Assembly (NCBI GenBank): GCA_002344065.1
Contig: DDTK01000006.1
Location: 1-40,616 of the forward strand
Source: Flammeovirgaceae bacterium UBA2366
GTDB taxonomy: Bacteria > Bacteroidota > Bacteroidia > Cytophagales > Cyclobacteriaceae
Length of the DNA stretch: 40,616 nucleotides
Direction: 5' to 3'
Part shown: one piece after another, positions 31,274-40,588 of the stretch
Layout: each line of letters opens with the position of its first letter
How positions within the stretch are numbered: position 1 is the stretch's first letter
Program-made: the position numbers and the translations under genes
The notes under the pieces: model-generated
The model's input: only the letters and a program-made list of their open reading frames with translations
Told to the model about the DNA's origin: nothing
Database searches by the model: none

Positions 31274-34200
31274 ATGAAGCATTATTACTTTCTATTTCTC
31301 TGTTTTCTTTTGGTAAGTGCCCCGGTATTTGCTCAAAAGAAAACTCCGGCAACAGCTGCCAAGGCAACTGTTTCGTACGATGAAAAACTTTATAACGCCA
31401 TGGAGTGGCGAAGTATCGGCCCATTCAGGGGGGGGCGCTCAGCAGCCGTGGCAGGTGTGCCCGGTAAACCCAACCTGTTTTACTTTGGGGCAACGGGCGG
31501 TGGCGTTTGGCGTACTACCGATGCCGGCAATAGCTGGGAAAATATTTCCGATGGCTTTTTTGGTGGGTCTATTGGTGCTGTTGCGGTAAGTGAGTGGGAC
31601 AATAACATTCTTTATGTTGGCGGAGGAGAAAAAACAGTGCGTGGAAACGTTTCATACGGCTACGGTATGCATAAGTCGGTGGATGCGGGTAAAACATGGA
31701 CGCACATTGGCTTGAAAGATTCACGTCATGTTTCACGGATACGCATTCATCCTAAAAATCCGGACATTGTATATGTCGCAGTAATGGGCGATTTATTCAA
31801 ATCATCTGAAGAACGTGGTGTTTATAAATCCGTTGACGGTGGAAAAACCTGGAGACGCACATTATTTGCTAATGCAGATGCCGGTGCCGTTGATCTTTGC
31901 TTCGATCCGAATAACGCCCGCATCCTGTACGCCACAACCTGGCGCATTCGCAGAACACCTTATAGTTTAGAAAGTGGCGGAGACGGATCAGCCATGTGGA
32001 AAAGTACAGATGGTGGTGATACGTGGACAAACATCACGTCAAACTCAGGTTTGCCGAAAGGAACATGGGGTATTGCCGGTGTTTCTGTTTCGCCCGTAAA
32101 TTCGAATAAAGTATACGCCATTATTGAAAATGAAAATGGCGGGGTGTACCGATCAGACGATGCCGGACAAACCTGGCGTAAAACCAATGACGACCGCAGC
32201 TTGCGGCAACGCGCCTGGTATTACACACGAATCTATGCCGATACAAAAGATGAAGACATGGTGTATGTTTTGAATGTATCCTACCATCGATCTAAAGATG
32301 GTGGTCGTACGTTCCAATCGTTCAATGCACCTCATGGCGATCATCACGATTTATGGATTGCGCCTGAAGACAATCAACGCATGGTCATCGCTGATGATGG
32401 TGGCGCACAGGTTTCTTTTGATGGCGGTGAAAATTGGAGCACCTACAATAACCAGCCAACAGCTCAATTCTACAGAGTTACAACAGATAATGCCTTTCCA
32501 TACAGGATTTATGGTGCCCAGCAAGACAATTCAACCTTACGAATCTACCACCGTACCGATGGCTTTGCCATTACCGAAAGTGATTGGGAAGAAACAGCGG
32601 GAAGCGAAAGCGGACACCTGGCTCCTGATCCTGCCGACCTGGATGTGGTATATGGTGGAAACTATGGTGGCTTGCTACAAATGCAAAACCACCGCACTGG
32701 TGAAAACAGAAATGTAAACGTTTGGCCGAATAACCCCATGGGCCATGGTGCTGAAGATATGAAGTATCGTTTTCAGTGGAACTTCCCGATTTTCTTTTCA
32801 CCCCACAATCCGAAGAAGCTCTACACCACATCAAACCATGTTCATGCTTCTTATAACGGTGGCCAGTCATGGGAAACCATCAGTCCGGATTTAACCCGAA
32901 ATGATAAAACGAAACTCGGCCCTTCGGGTGGGCCTATCACTAAAGACAATACCAGTGTTGAATACTACTGTACCATTTTCGCAGCAGGTGAATCACCGTA
33001 TGAAAAAGATTTCATCGTAACCGGATCGGATGATGGATTACTGCATGTGACTACGGATGGCGGAAAAGAATGGAAAAACGTTACGCCTAAAGATCTGCCC
33101 GAATGGATGATGTTCAACAGTGTTGAATTCGATCCGCACACGAAAGGTGGCATTTATGTAGCAGGCACACGCTATAAACTAGGCGACTATCGTCCATACT
33201 TGTACAAATCAAAAGACTACGGTAAAACCTGGACTAAAATTACTGATGGTATTGATGCCGGGCATTTTACGCGAGTACTCCGTGCTGATCCAAAACGAAA
33301 AGGATTGCTTTATGCAGGAACAGAAACCGGTATGTATATTTCATTTGATGATGGTGCCAGTTGGAAATCGTTCCAGTTGAATTTACCCATTGTGCCCATT
33401 ACCGATCTTACCATAAAAAATGATAACCTGATAGCGGCAACACAAGGGCGAAGCTTCTGGTTGATTGATGACTTAACACCCCTTCATCAATTAAGCGACC
33501 AGCTTACCACTGCCGATTCTTACCTCTTTAAACCCATGGCTTCCTATCGGATGGGGCCAGCCTTCAGTTGGGGAAGGGCACCCAAAACAGCCGGTCAAAA
33601 TCATCCGGGTGGAGTATTGGTGCACTACTATCTTAAAGATACGGCCAAAGCACAGGTTAGTCTTGAATTTCTTCAACCAGATGGATCATTGATCAAAAAA
33701 TTCTCAACCAAACCCGACCTGAAGGCAAAAGAAGAAAAGCTAACATTAAAGCAGCCAGGTATGAACAAGTTCATTTGGAATATGCGCTACCCGGATGCCG
33801 ACCGTTTTGATGGAATGATCCTATGGGCAGCCTCCATGAATGGCCCGCGTGCATTGCCTGGAAATTACAAAGTGCGGTTAACGGTAAATGGCAAATCTTC
33901 CGAAACAGATTTTGAAATACTCAAAGATCCACGTTCAGATGCAACTGCTGCTGATATGAAGGCTCAGTTTGACTTTGTTCAGAGTGTAATTGATAAAGTG
34001 AGCGAAACACATGGTGCTATTAAGAAAATCCGTACGGCCCGCGAACAAATCAATCGGGCTATTGACCCGATTAAAGACCAAAAGGAAGCCATGAAAGAAG
34101 TGCTGGATAAGGCCAAAGCCATTCAGGATAATATGAAAACCATTGAAGAGGCTTTGTACCAAACTAAGAACAGGAGCGGTCAGGATCCGCTAAACTTCCC

Positions 34201-34414
34201 TATTCGATTGAATAATAAGCTGGCTCATTTGAATTCACTTGCAAGTGCGGGAAATTTTCCACCTACACAGCAAATGGTGGAGTTCAAAAATGAGATAACA
34301 GCGGAAATTGATAAACATTTAAATGCTTTGAATAAAATATTCAAAGAAGAAATTCCGGCTTTCAATGCATTGGTTAAGCAAAAGAATATTGATGCTGTAG
34401 TTTTAAAAGACTAA
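31274..34414 (+). CDS. Secreted VPS10/BNR-repeat beta-propeller protein
   Basis: A 1046-aa exported protein with a signal peptide (MKHYYFLFLCFLLVSAPVFAQ). The mature protein carries many Asp-box/BNR repeats (VWRTTDAGNSWENIS, MHKSVDAGKTWTHIG, VYKSVDGGKTWRR, MWKSTDGGDTWTN, VYRSDDAGQTWRK, LYKSKDYGKTWTK, MYISFDDGASWKS), forming paired beta-propellers as in sortilin-like proteins of Bacteroidota annotated as glycosyl hydrolase or VPS10. The FRGGRSAAVAGVPGKPN start is a family signature. After about residue 750 there is a beta-sandwich and a helical tail rich in Lys/Glu (about 860-1046). No catalytic residues identify a glycosidase, so the annotation should stay at fold level. It is divergent from the MFS gene and ends at a bidirectional terminator. 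Confidence 0.9.
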   Translation: MKHYYFLFLCFLLVSAPVFAQKKTPATAAKATVSYDEKLYNAMEWRSIGPFRGGRSAAVAGVPGKPNLFYFGATGGGVWRTTDAGNSWENISDGFFGGSIGAVAVSEWDNNILYVGGGEKTVRGNVSYGYGMHKSVDAGKTWTHIGLKDSRHVSRIRIHPKNPDIVYVAVMGDLFKSSEERGVYKSVDGGKTWRRTLFANADAGAVDLCFDPNNARILYATTWRIRRTPYSLESGGDGSAMWKSTDGGDTWTNITSNSGLPKGTWGIAGVSVSPVNSNKVYAIIENENGGVYRSDDAGQTWRKTNDDRSLRQRAWYYTRIYADTKDEDMVYVLNVSYHRSKDGGRTFQSFNAPHGDHHDLWIAPEDNQRMVIADDGGAQVSFDGGENWSTYNNQPTAQFYRVTTDNAFPYRIYGAQQDNSTLRIYHRTDGFAITESDWEETAGSESGHLAPDPADLDVVYGGNYGGLLQMQNHRTGENRNVNVWPNNPMGHGAEDMKYRFQWNFPIFFSPHNPKKLYTTSNHVHASYNGGQSWETISPDLTRNDKTKLGPSGGPITKDNTSVEYYCTIFAAGESPYEKDFIVTGSDDGLLHVTTDGGKEWKNVTPKDLPEWMMFNSVEFDPHTKGGIYVAGTRYKLGDYRPYLYKSKDYGKTWTKITDGIDAGHFTRVLRADPKRKGLLYAGTETGMYISFDDGASWKSFQLNLPIVPITDLTIKNDNLIAATQGRSFWLIDDLTPLHQLSDQLTTADSYLFKPMASYRMGPAFSWGRAPKTAGQNHPGGVLVHYYLKDTAKAQVSLEFLQPDGSLIKKFSTKPDLKAKEEKLTLKQPGMNKFIWNMRYPDADRFDGMILWAASMNGPRALPGNYKVRLTVNGKSSETDFEILKDPRSDATAADMKAQFDFVQSVIDKVSETHGAIKKIRTAREQINRAIDPIKDQKEAMKEVLDKAKAIQDNMKTIEEALYQTKNRSGQDPLNFPIRLNNKLAHLNSLASAGNFPPTQQMVEFKNEITAEIDKHLNALNKIFKEEIPAFNALVKQKNIDAVVLKD

Positions 34415-34460
34415 CATTGTCGGGCTGATCTTTTTCAAGCTCGACATAAATATTTAATTA

Positions 34461-34494
34461 ATGAAAAGGCTCGGTTTAATTCGGGCCTTTTCAT
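34461..34494. terminator. Bidirectional intrinsic terminator
   Basis: ATGAAAAGGCTCG (34461-34473) pairs with CGGGCCTTTTCAT (34482-34494) at 12 of 13 positions, the exception being a G-T wobble-type pair, with A- and T-rich ends. It separates the plus-strand BNR gene from the minus-strand small membrane protein gene. Confidence 0.85.
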
Positions 34495-34671
34495 TTATAT
34501 GCTGATAATTTTTCTGCTGATCAGATACCAGGCTATCGGCCCGATGAGCGGCAGTAAAATGATTACAACTGTCCACAATAATCTTTTTTCCATGGAATAT
34601 TCACGCTTCCACACATCTACTATAGCAAGAACATCAATAACAAAAATTAAAAGAACCCATAGTCGCCCCAT
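34495..34671 (-). CDS. Small PLDc_N-like two-helix membrane protein
   Basis: The minus strand from ATG 34671 to TAA 34495 encodes 58 residues: MGRLWVLLIFVIDVLAIVDV, then WKREYSMEKRLLWTVVIILL and PLIGPIAWYLISRKIISI. This is the cardiolipin-synthase/phospholipase-D nuclease N-terminal (PLDc_N) pattern: a first hydrophobic helix, a short charged loop, and a second helix ending in 'LLPLIGPIAWYLI'. It is a free-standing inner-membrane miniprotein with no catalytic domain. It lies about 10 bases downstream of the OmpA lipoprotein gene in the same direction, with the terminator right after it, so the two are probably co-transcribed. Confidence 0.85.
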   Translation of the reverse strand: MGRLWVLLIFVIDVLAIVDVWKREYSMEKRLLWTVVIILLPLIGPIAWYLISRKIISI

Positions 34672-34680
34672 AACTATTAG

Positions 34681-35631
34681 CTAGTTTGATTCGAGAATTT
34701 TAAACAACTCATCCAGGTTTGGCGTAATAATAATTTCGGTACGCCTGTTCTTTTGCTTACTCTGTGGCGTATCATTAGATGCCAGCGGCACAAATTCCCC
34801 ACGACCTGAAGCGGTGATCTGCTTGGGCGAAACACCGGCTTTGGTCAGTATTTTTGTTATCGCTGTTGCACGCATAACACTCAAGTCCCAGTTATCCTGC
34901 ATGTATTGCGATTTTCTGGAAATTGGTACATTGTCGGTATGGCCCTCAACCATAATATTAATATCACGCTGATCCTTAACAGCCTTTGCCAGTTGCTGCA
35001 AAGCGGTTACACCCTTCGCATCTACCTCTGTACTTCCCGAAGCAAAAAGTAACTGCTCGGCAAGGGAAACATAAACTTTACCATTCTTAACATTTACCGT
35101 TAAGTCATTCTCTTTAAAGTTTAGCAACGCATTGGTGATCTTGTTCTTAAGATCATTTACGGCCTTATCCTTTGCGGCCAAAACATTCTCAAGTTCCTTA
35201 ACCTTTTTCTCCCGCTCCGTAAGGCTTATGCTCAGTGAGTCATTCATTCTTTTGGTCCGATCCAAATTGTTTTGTATTGCAAGCAATTGTTCCTGCTGCT
35301 GAGCCATATCGCGATTAAGCTTACCGCTGCTGGTTAGAAGATTTTTGTAGTACGCATTTAACTGGTTGTATTCCCTATCGAGTTCCTCCAGCCTGGCAGA
35401 TTTCGCACGAACATCGTCACCCAAACTTGAGGTGTCCAAAGCGAGCTTTTTAACCTGTTCATCCAGTTTTTCCAAATCAGCATTGGCCTTTTCAAGTTGT
35501 GATGTTTTATCAGCCAGGTCAGCTTCAAGTCTTACTTTTTGGGCGAGTATATCGTCATACTTCTTTTTGGTAACCACGCAGGATTGCATCAATAAGGTAG
35601 ATAAGCCAAATACATAAAGGGTTGTTTTCAT
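34681..35631 (-). CDS. OmpA-family peptidoglycan-binding lipoprotein with long coiled coil
   Basis: A 316-aa outer-membrane lipoprotein. The lipobox signal is MKTTLYVFGLSTLLMQSC with Cys at residue 18. Residues about 25-170 are a continuous coiled coil (KYDDILAQKVRLEADLADKTSQ, SLSISLTEREKKVKELENVLAAK). Residues about 190-310 are an OmpA domain: LLFASGSTEVDAKGVTALQQLA, VEGHTDNVPI, WDLSVMRATAITKIL, GRGEFVPLASNDT and KNRRTEIII, which bind meso-diaminopimelate in peptidoglycan. It likely tethers the outer membrane to the cell wall. It is followed by a PLDc_N miniprotein in the same operon. Confidence 0.94.
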   Translation of the reverse strand: MKTTLYVFGLSTLLMQSCVVTKKKYDDILAQKVRLEADLADKTSQLEKANADLEKLDEQVKKLALDTSSLGDDVRAKSARLEELDREYNQLNAYYKNLLTSSGKLNRDMAQQQEQLLAIQNNLDRTKRMNDSLSISLTEREKKVKELENVLAAKDKAVNDLKNKITNALLNFKENDLTVNVKNGKVYVSLAEQLLFASGSTEVDAKGVTALQQLAKAVKDQRDINIMVEGHTDNVPISRKSQYMQDNWDLSVMRATAITKILTKAGVSPKQITASGRGEFVPLASNDTPQSKQKNRRTEIIITPNLDELFKILESN

Positions 35632-35711
35632 AGTTTAAAAAATTGAAAGACAAATATCGTTAGAATGTATTCAATTAAAAATGAAATTAAAAAATGTGAG
35701 TATCCGTTTAT

Positions 35712-35827
35712 CGTCCTAAAATTAGTATAACATCACAACATTAACACCTCACCCCTTCCCCTCAGGGGTGTCTGAGGTACGAGCCTGCCTGCCGTAGGCA
35801 GGGACGGAGTGAGGTTTTAATTAGGAC
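35712..35827. repeat. Nested palindromic intergenic element
   Basis: The outer ends GTCCTAA (35713-35719) and TTAGGAC (35821-35827) are inverse copies. Next inside, AACACCTCAC (35743-35752) pairs with GTGAGGTTTT (35809-35818) at 9 of 10 positions, and a hairpin CCTGCCT/AGGCAGG (35784-35802) lies inside that. It looks like a small non-coding mobile or REP-type unit. The rest of 35632-36054 shows no gene, only A/T-rich sequence and a short TTGCAAAA direct repeat near 35925-35945. Confidence 0.6.
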
Positions 35828-36054
35828 ATCAAACAGATATTTAGATTAAAAAATATGTCCTTTCACTACCAGCTCTGATGACACTCTCATTTGATGCTAC
35901 TGAATACTACCTGCATTTGCAAAAATTGCAAAACCTCATATCCTGTCTACTTTCATAAGCATAATCTGTTAAAAATATGTGTCGGATAACTTGAAAATGA
36001 AGATGTTGGAAAGACGATCAGAAGTAGTTTTCGGTTGAAATCAAACCAACTCCC

Positions 36055-36843
36055 ATGTACCCCAATTTTATTTCTCTCGATAAAAACCAGAAAAATGAGA
36101 TTCTTCTTGTAACAGGAAGCAATCCATCAATCTTCTATCAACTTCAAAAAAATCTTCAGCCCACATTCCAGGTACATACAATTTCACATCCCGAACAAGC
36201 CTTTTATATGACGTTGAAGTTGCTTCCCAGTTTGATCATTTCTGATCTACATGCAGGGGGATTCAAACTTTGTGAACAATTAAAAAAACATCCTTCCGCA
36301 AATCATATTCCTGTAATTCTCATCACTACGCTAGTTGATCCGGAAAGTAAAATCAGAAGCTTTAACGTGGGTGCTGATGATCTCATTTCATTTCCCATTT
36401 CATTGCAGGTATTACAGGCCCGTGTAAATAATCTCATTTCAAACCGGTTAAAAATTCGTGAAAATTTACAACGTAAGCTTCAGATGGAATTAATCTGTGC
36501 GGATACACCCTCTATGGATGAAAGGTTCCTACTTCAAGTCACAAAAGCTGTCGCGGATAATATGAACAACGCAAGCTTTAGTGTCAATCAATTTGCAAAG
36601 ATAGTGGGTAAAAGTAATTCTCAACTCTATCGTGACTTGATTGCCCTTACAGGCCAATCACCTATTGCCTTCATTCAACACATGAGGTTAACACATGCCG
36701 CAGATCTTATAAGGAAAAGAGTAGGAAATGTTTCAGAGGTGGCTTATAGGGTTGGGTTTAATAATCTATCCTACTTTGCAAAGTGTTTCAAGGAAAGATT
36801 CGGAGTCCTACCATCTCAATTTTTATACAATAAAAAAGTTTGA
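36055..36843 (+). CDS. AraC-family regulator with degenerate receiver domain
   Basis: A 262-aa protein. Residues about 15-130 form a CheY-like receiver (ILLVTGSNPSIFYQLQKNL, LIISDLHAGGFKLCEQLKKHPS, HIPVILITT, FNVGADDLISFPISLQVLQARV). Asp64 in SDLHAG is at the phospho-acceptor position, but the acidic pair at the start is replaced by Thr20-Gly21 and the usual Lys before Pro is Phe113. Residues about 155-262 are an AraC-type HTH pair (FSVNQFAKIVGKSNSQLYRDLIALTGQSP, NVSEVAYRVGFNNLSYFAKCFKERFGVLPSQFL). It is a transcription factor related to the C-terminal half of hybrid two-component systems. No kinase adjoins it. The receiver probably does not work by ordinary phosphorylation. Confidence 0.9.
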   Translation: MYPNFISLDKNQKNEILLVTGSNPSIFYQLQKNLQPTFQVHTISHPEQAFYMTLKLLPSLIISDLHAGGFKLCEQLKKHPSANHIPVILITTLVDPESKIRSFNVGADDLISFPISLQVLQARVNNLISNRLKIRENLQRKLQMELICADTPSMDERFLLQVTKAVADNMNNASFSVNQFAKIVGKSNSQLYRDLIALTGQSPIAFIQHMRLTHAADLIRKRVGNVSEVAYRVGFNNLSYFAKCFKERFGVLPSQFLYNKKV

Positions 36844-36948
36844 ATGGTTCCGTTGATCGCACACATAAAGCGGAACTTTTATTGGAGTAAAACTAAAACC
36901 TCATAAATTTAGCCTTCTTACTTTTGAACTATTTAAACAATAATTTTT

Positions 36949-37809
36949 ATGGAAGGCATGCTCAAACCCGGTACATTTAAAAACAAAACGATAATCATCA
37001 CAGGCGGAGGAACAGGCTTAGGCAAGAGCATGGGCAAGTACATGCTGGAACTTGGAGCAAACCTGGTTATTACCAGTCGAAAAAAAGATGTACTGGAAAA
37101 AGCAGCCAATGAATTAATGCAAGAGACTGGTGGAAAAGTTTTAGCAGTCCCCTGTGATGTCCGGAAGTATGAAGAAATCGAAAACGTGATTCGTGAAACC
37201 GAAGCAACCTTCGGGCAAATTCATGGAGTGCTCAATAATGCAGCCGGAAATTTTATCAGTCCCACCGAAAGACTTTCACATCGGGCTTTCGACATAGTGG
37301 TAGACATTGTATTAAAAGGAACATATTACGCCACCCTTGCAGCAGGAAAAAACTGGATCGCTAAAAAACAGCCTGGTGTTTTTCTGAACATTGTCACCAC
37401 CTATGCCTGGACAGGATCAGGATATGTGGTTCCGTCTGCTTGTGGGAAAGCAGGGGTTCTTTCATTAACTCGTTCTTTGGCGGTAGAATGGGCCAAGTAT
37501 AACATCCGAAGCAATGCCATAGCGCCCGGCCCCTTTCCAACAGAAGGTGCATGGAGTCGGCTTTTACCAGGAGATCTGGTGAAAAAATTTGATCCAGCTT
37601 CCCGTATCCCGCTCAAACGAGTGGGCGAACATCAGGAATTGGCAAACCTGGCCGCCTACCTGATGTCGGATTTTTCCGCCTATGTAAACGGGGAAGTTAT
37701 CACCATTGATGGTGGCGAGTGGCTTCGCAACGGAGGAGAATTCAGTCACCTGGAAATGATTCCAGATGATTTATGGGATCAGCTGGAGAAGATGCGAGGA
37801 AAAGGATAA
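36949..37809 (+). CDS. Short-chain dehydrogenase, 2,4-dienoyl-CoA reductase-like
   Basis: The 286-aa NAD(P)H-dependent enzyme is of the SDR family. The dinucleotide site is IIITGGGTGLGKSMGKYMLE, with ITSRK at the end of strand 2. VLNNAAGNFISPTERLSHRAFDIVVDIVLKGTY follows, a stretch close to peroxisomal/bacterial 2,4-dienoyl-CoA reductases. The active-site YxxxK motif is absent: Ser163-x-x-x-Lys167 (SACGKAG) stands in its place, which also occurs in dienoyl-CoA reductases, where other residues serve catalysis. Then LAVEWAKYNIRSNAIAPGPFPTEGAW and NGEVITIDGGEWL. Likely role: beta-oxidation of polyunsaturated acyl-CoA. A TACTTTTG box (36919-36926) lies 22 bases upstream of the ATG. It converges with the gene at 37848. 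Confidence 0.88.
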   Translation: MEGMLKPGTFKNKTIIITGGGTGLGKSMGKYMLELGANLVITSRKKDVLEKAANELMQETGGKVLAVPCDVRKYEEIENVIRETEATFGQIHGVLNNAAGNFISPTERLSHRAFDIVVDIVLKGTYYATLAAGKNWIAKKQPGVFLNIVTTYAWTGSGYVVPSACGKAGVLSLTRSLAVEWAKYNIRSNAIAPGPFPTEGAWSRLLPGDLVKKFDPASRIPLKRVGEHQELANLAAYLMSDFSAYVNGEVITIDGGEWLRNGGEFSHLEMIPDDLWDQLEKMRGKG

Positions 37810-37847
37810 AATAAGATTTGGTTTTAGTCCAAACGCAGAATATTTCT

Positions 37848-40517
37848 TTAATCCACCAATGGAAGAATTGTAAGACTTTTCTCATTCACGAAAACCACAG
37901 AAGTCTTTTGATTTTCTTGCTTTAATACAATCCCGGTTGATTCCAATGGAACAGGCGTCAGTAATTTACCTGTGCCATCATACACATAACTCAAATCCTG
38001 TACCTTATCAGAAATAACGATATAATCATTTCCTGACCCGAAAGAATAATATTGAATATCAACCACGTTCTTACCTACAAATTCATTAACGAGAATAACC
38101 TTTCCGCTTTCATTTAATAACGTCAATTCTTTGGCATTCTGACGCGCTATCACGTACAACCGATTGCTATTCTCAGCAATTAAAGAAAACTGATCATCTA
38201 CTGATGTTCGGATTAAAGGCTCCCGACTAACAATGGTACCTTCAACATTAAATTTCACTTTTATCCCATCCCTGGAAATAATTACAAAGTTTGAAGTAGC
38301 TAATGTATTACTGGGTTCAAGAAAATAAGTTCCACCAGGCCTCATATCCAGATTAAGCGGAAAGCCCTCTATATTCTCGCCTCTTCGATTCATCAGGTAA
38401 ACCCATCCATCCTGTCGCACAGCCAAAATAAAATCTTTACCTCGGATGCGGTAATGACTTGGTGGAGTCACTAAAGGGCCCTCAATATTCTTAGGCTTCC
38501 AGCCTTCCAAATTTTTGCCCTCCTGATCAAACATCCACAACTTTCCGGTTTTATCTGAAATCAAAAATCTATATTTCTTACTATTATCATAATCGATAAC
38601 ACTTACAAACTCAACGTTTTGTTGAGGAATTGAAACTGGGAAAGGATTCACATAATTACCCAGCCTGTCAATCACATGAAGTTTACCAGCGGTTACCAAG
38701 AAAAGTTGAAGCTTGTTATTATTTAAATAATCGATCTGTGTAATTCCCCCGATCAACTTGTTTTGAATCTCATTCTTCCATTGTCGCTTTCCATCCAATG
38801 AAAAATAATGAAGTACCGAAAGGGAATCCTGCAAAACATATTCATCACGCTTTGTTGCATGATTCCGAACCACAAAAGGCTTGGAGGTGATGGCGTAATC
38901 CAGATTTACCTGAATGCGATCTCGAATCTCCACTTGCTCATTTCTACCCACTTCTGCTTTCGGGCTAAACGACCACGAAATATTAGTATAGAAGTTCTCA
39001 TTCAGGTGGCTAAACTGTATGGCCCCCAGGCCGATCGCATTAAAATGATTCCGGTTTGCTGATGCGTACACTTTGCTCCAATTAGCATTCAATCGATCCG
39101 AAATAGCAGCAAGTGCACGAGAAGTATTTATGTAAATACTGTAATTCGATTCCAGCAGCGTTGATTCAAGAAATTGATTATAATAAATCGATTTGCCCCA
39201 AACTTCCTCTTTGTCTATGTCATCTAGAAATTTTCTCAATTCTTCTACACGATCAGAAAGAATTATCGTATTACCAATACTGGTATAATAAGTCTGTTTA
39301 AATCCGTTAACCAAAGGTTTAAAAAGCTTTTCAGGTAAATTATCTATCTCTATTTGTCGTATCTCATAAGATGAGTAGCGTTCCAGATAAATTGAGTCCT
39401 CTTTTTCAGAGGCTTTTGAAAGAAGATCAAAAGACTTCAGCCAATCCTGTGAATTGGATGAACTGAATAATAGAACACGCGCAATAGATTGACCAGCAGA
39501 TTCGAGATAGCAAGTAACAATCTCTCTGCCTAATCCTGAAAATAAAGAGGTAACATCAATGTTAGAAAATGATCGGACAGAGTCCTGAATATCTTTTCGT
39601 TTAAATAGATCTGTATTTTTAAAGAGTTCACTTCCATCACTGATACCGTAGCTGGTTACAAGTAGCGATCGGTTAGAGATCAAATTTTTAAGCATGAAAG
39701 GAACAGGAGTTTGTCCCCTCACACTGGAGAGTATTGTAGATTGATCCTCATTTCTTGTAACCGAAAATCCATTTAAAGTTAAATTTCCCTGTCGTTGTTT
39801 GATATCCAAAACAGATGCTTGCCCTAAAACAGGAAGCACTGATTGATTTTCAGAAAAAACAGCCAGCCAATCACTAAAACCTTTCAGGTTGATATAAATA
39901 TTCCCAGCATCATTCTTCACTGTAGGCAATACTGTAGCTTCACGAATTAGATTTTTAAAATTTGAACTTCTATCGGATTTATACGTTCGGATTACATCCT
40001 CAACCAGAAATGGAGTAAAGCTCCCAACCCATATTGCATCAATAAAAGCCCATGAAAAAATCCTGCCATCAATGGGAAGTTCGTTGATTTCAATACCATT
40101 AAATTCTCGTTGTGATTTTTTCTTGGTTTCCTGCCCCAATGCTTCTAACTGTAATTCTACTTGAGTCGCTTTATTTATTGGTAAATAAAAAACAAAATCA
40201 AAATCATCCTTTTTTATAATATGCAGGGAAATAATAGGACGATTTTTCGTTTCCAGAAAATTCGAAATAAGTTTAGAAGACTCTGCCGTTCCATACTCCC
40301 GAAAAATACTCTCTCTCAGTGTGGTCAGTAAAGATGTACTCCTGATCTGCCCTAAGCATTCTTCACATTCACCTACCTCAAACACAAGCACTGTTTGAGA
40401 AGGTATGGTGTCCCAGATGGTTAACTCTTCTTTCGAATAGAACTTATAATATAAAAAAAGGCCTAGGCCAATAGTAACAACTAAAAGCAGTGCAAAAATG
40501 AATGGAGTCCTTTTCAC
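37848..40517 (-). CDS. Large membrane-anchored protein with C-terminal beta-propeller-like region, unknown function
   Basis: An 889-aa protein with a GTG start at 40517 (GTG AAA AGG ACT). Residues about 6-26 (FIFALLLVVTIGLGLFLYYKF) are an N-terminal signal anchor, so most of the protein is periplasmic. Residues 50-520 hold a mixed alpha/beta region resembling DUF3352-type proteins (TVLVFEVGECEECLGQ, with a CxxC). From about 560 to 889 repeated strands such as VLHYFSLDGKRQWKNEI, GKLHVIDRLGNYVNPFP, GKLWMFDQEGKNLEGW, GWVYLMNRRGENIEGFP and LSYVYDGTGKLLTPV suggest a PQQ-like beta-propeller. I do not identify a family with certainty. It is the last gene before the window's right end; the left neighbour converges. 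Confidence 0.8.
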   Translation of the reverse strand: MKRTPFIFALLLVVTIGLGLFLYYKFYSKEELTIWDTIPSQTVLVFEVGECEECLGQIRSTSLLTTLRESIFREYGTAESSKLISNFLETKNRPIISLHIIKKDDFDFVFYLPINKATQVELQLEALGQETKKKSQREFNGIEINELPIDGRIFSWAFIDAIWVGSFTPFLVEDVIRTYKSDRSSNFKNLIREATVLPTVKNDAGNIYINLKGFSDWLAVFSENQSVLPVLGQASVLDIKQRQGNLTLNGFSVTRNEDQSTILSSVRGQTPVPFMLKNLISNRSLLVTSYGISDGSELFKNTDLFKRKDIQDSVRSFSNIDVTSLFSGLGREIVTCYLESAGQSIARVLLFSSSNSQDWLKSFDLLSKASEKEDSIYLERYSSYEIRQIEIDNLPEKLFKPLVNGFKQTYYTSIGNTIILSDRVEELRKFLDDIDKEEVWGKSIYYNQFLESTLLESNYSIYINTSRALAAISDRLNANWSKVYASANRNHFNAIGLGAIQFSHLNENFYTNISWSFSPKAEVGRNEQVEIRDRIQVNLDYAITSKPFVVRNHATKRDEYVLQDSLSVLHYFSLDGKRQWKNEIQNKLIGGITQIDYLNNNKLQLFLVTAGKLHVIDRLGNYVNPFPVSIPQQNVEFVSVIDYDNSKKYRFLISDKTGKLWMFDQEGKNLEGWKPKNIEGPLVTPPSHYRIRGKDFILAVRQDGWVYLMNRRGENIEGFPLNLDMRPGGTYFLEPSNTLATSNFVIISRDGIKVKFNVEGTIVSREPLIRTSVDDQFSLIAENSNRLYVIARQNAKELTLLNESGKVILVNEFVGKNVVDIQYYSFGSGNDYIVISDKVQDLSYVYDGTGKLLTPVPLESTGIVLKQENQKTSVVFVNEKSLTILPLVD

Positions 40518-40588
40518 TAGATAATTAAGATGAAATAGTAGATGCTAAAGTTAAGCAACGTCACGAATCTATACCTAAACAGATTTGA

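Noticed and set aside
36949..37809. SDR inactive because the YxxxK tyrosine is missing
   Set aside because: Dienoyl-CoA reductase-type SDRs naturally lack this tyrosine, and the rest of the motifs match that group.
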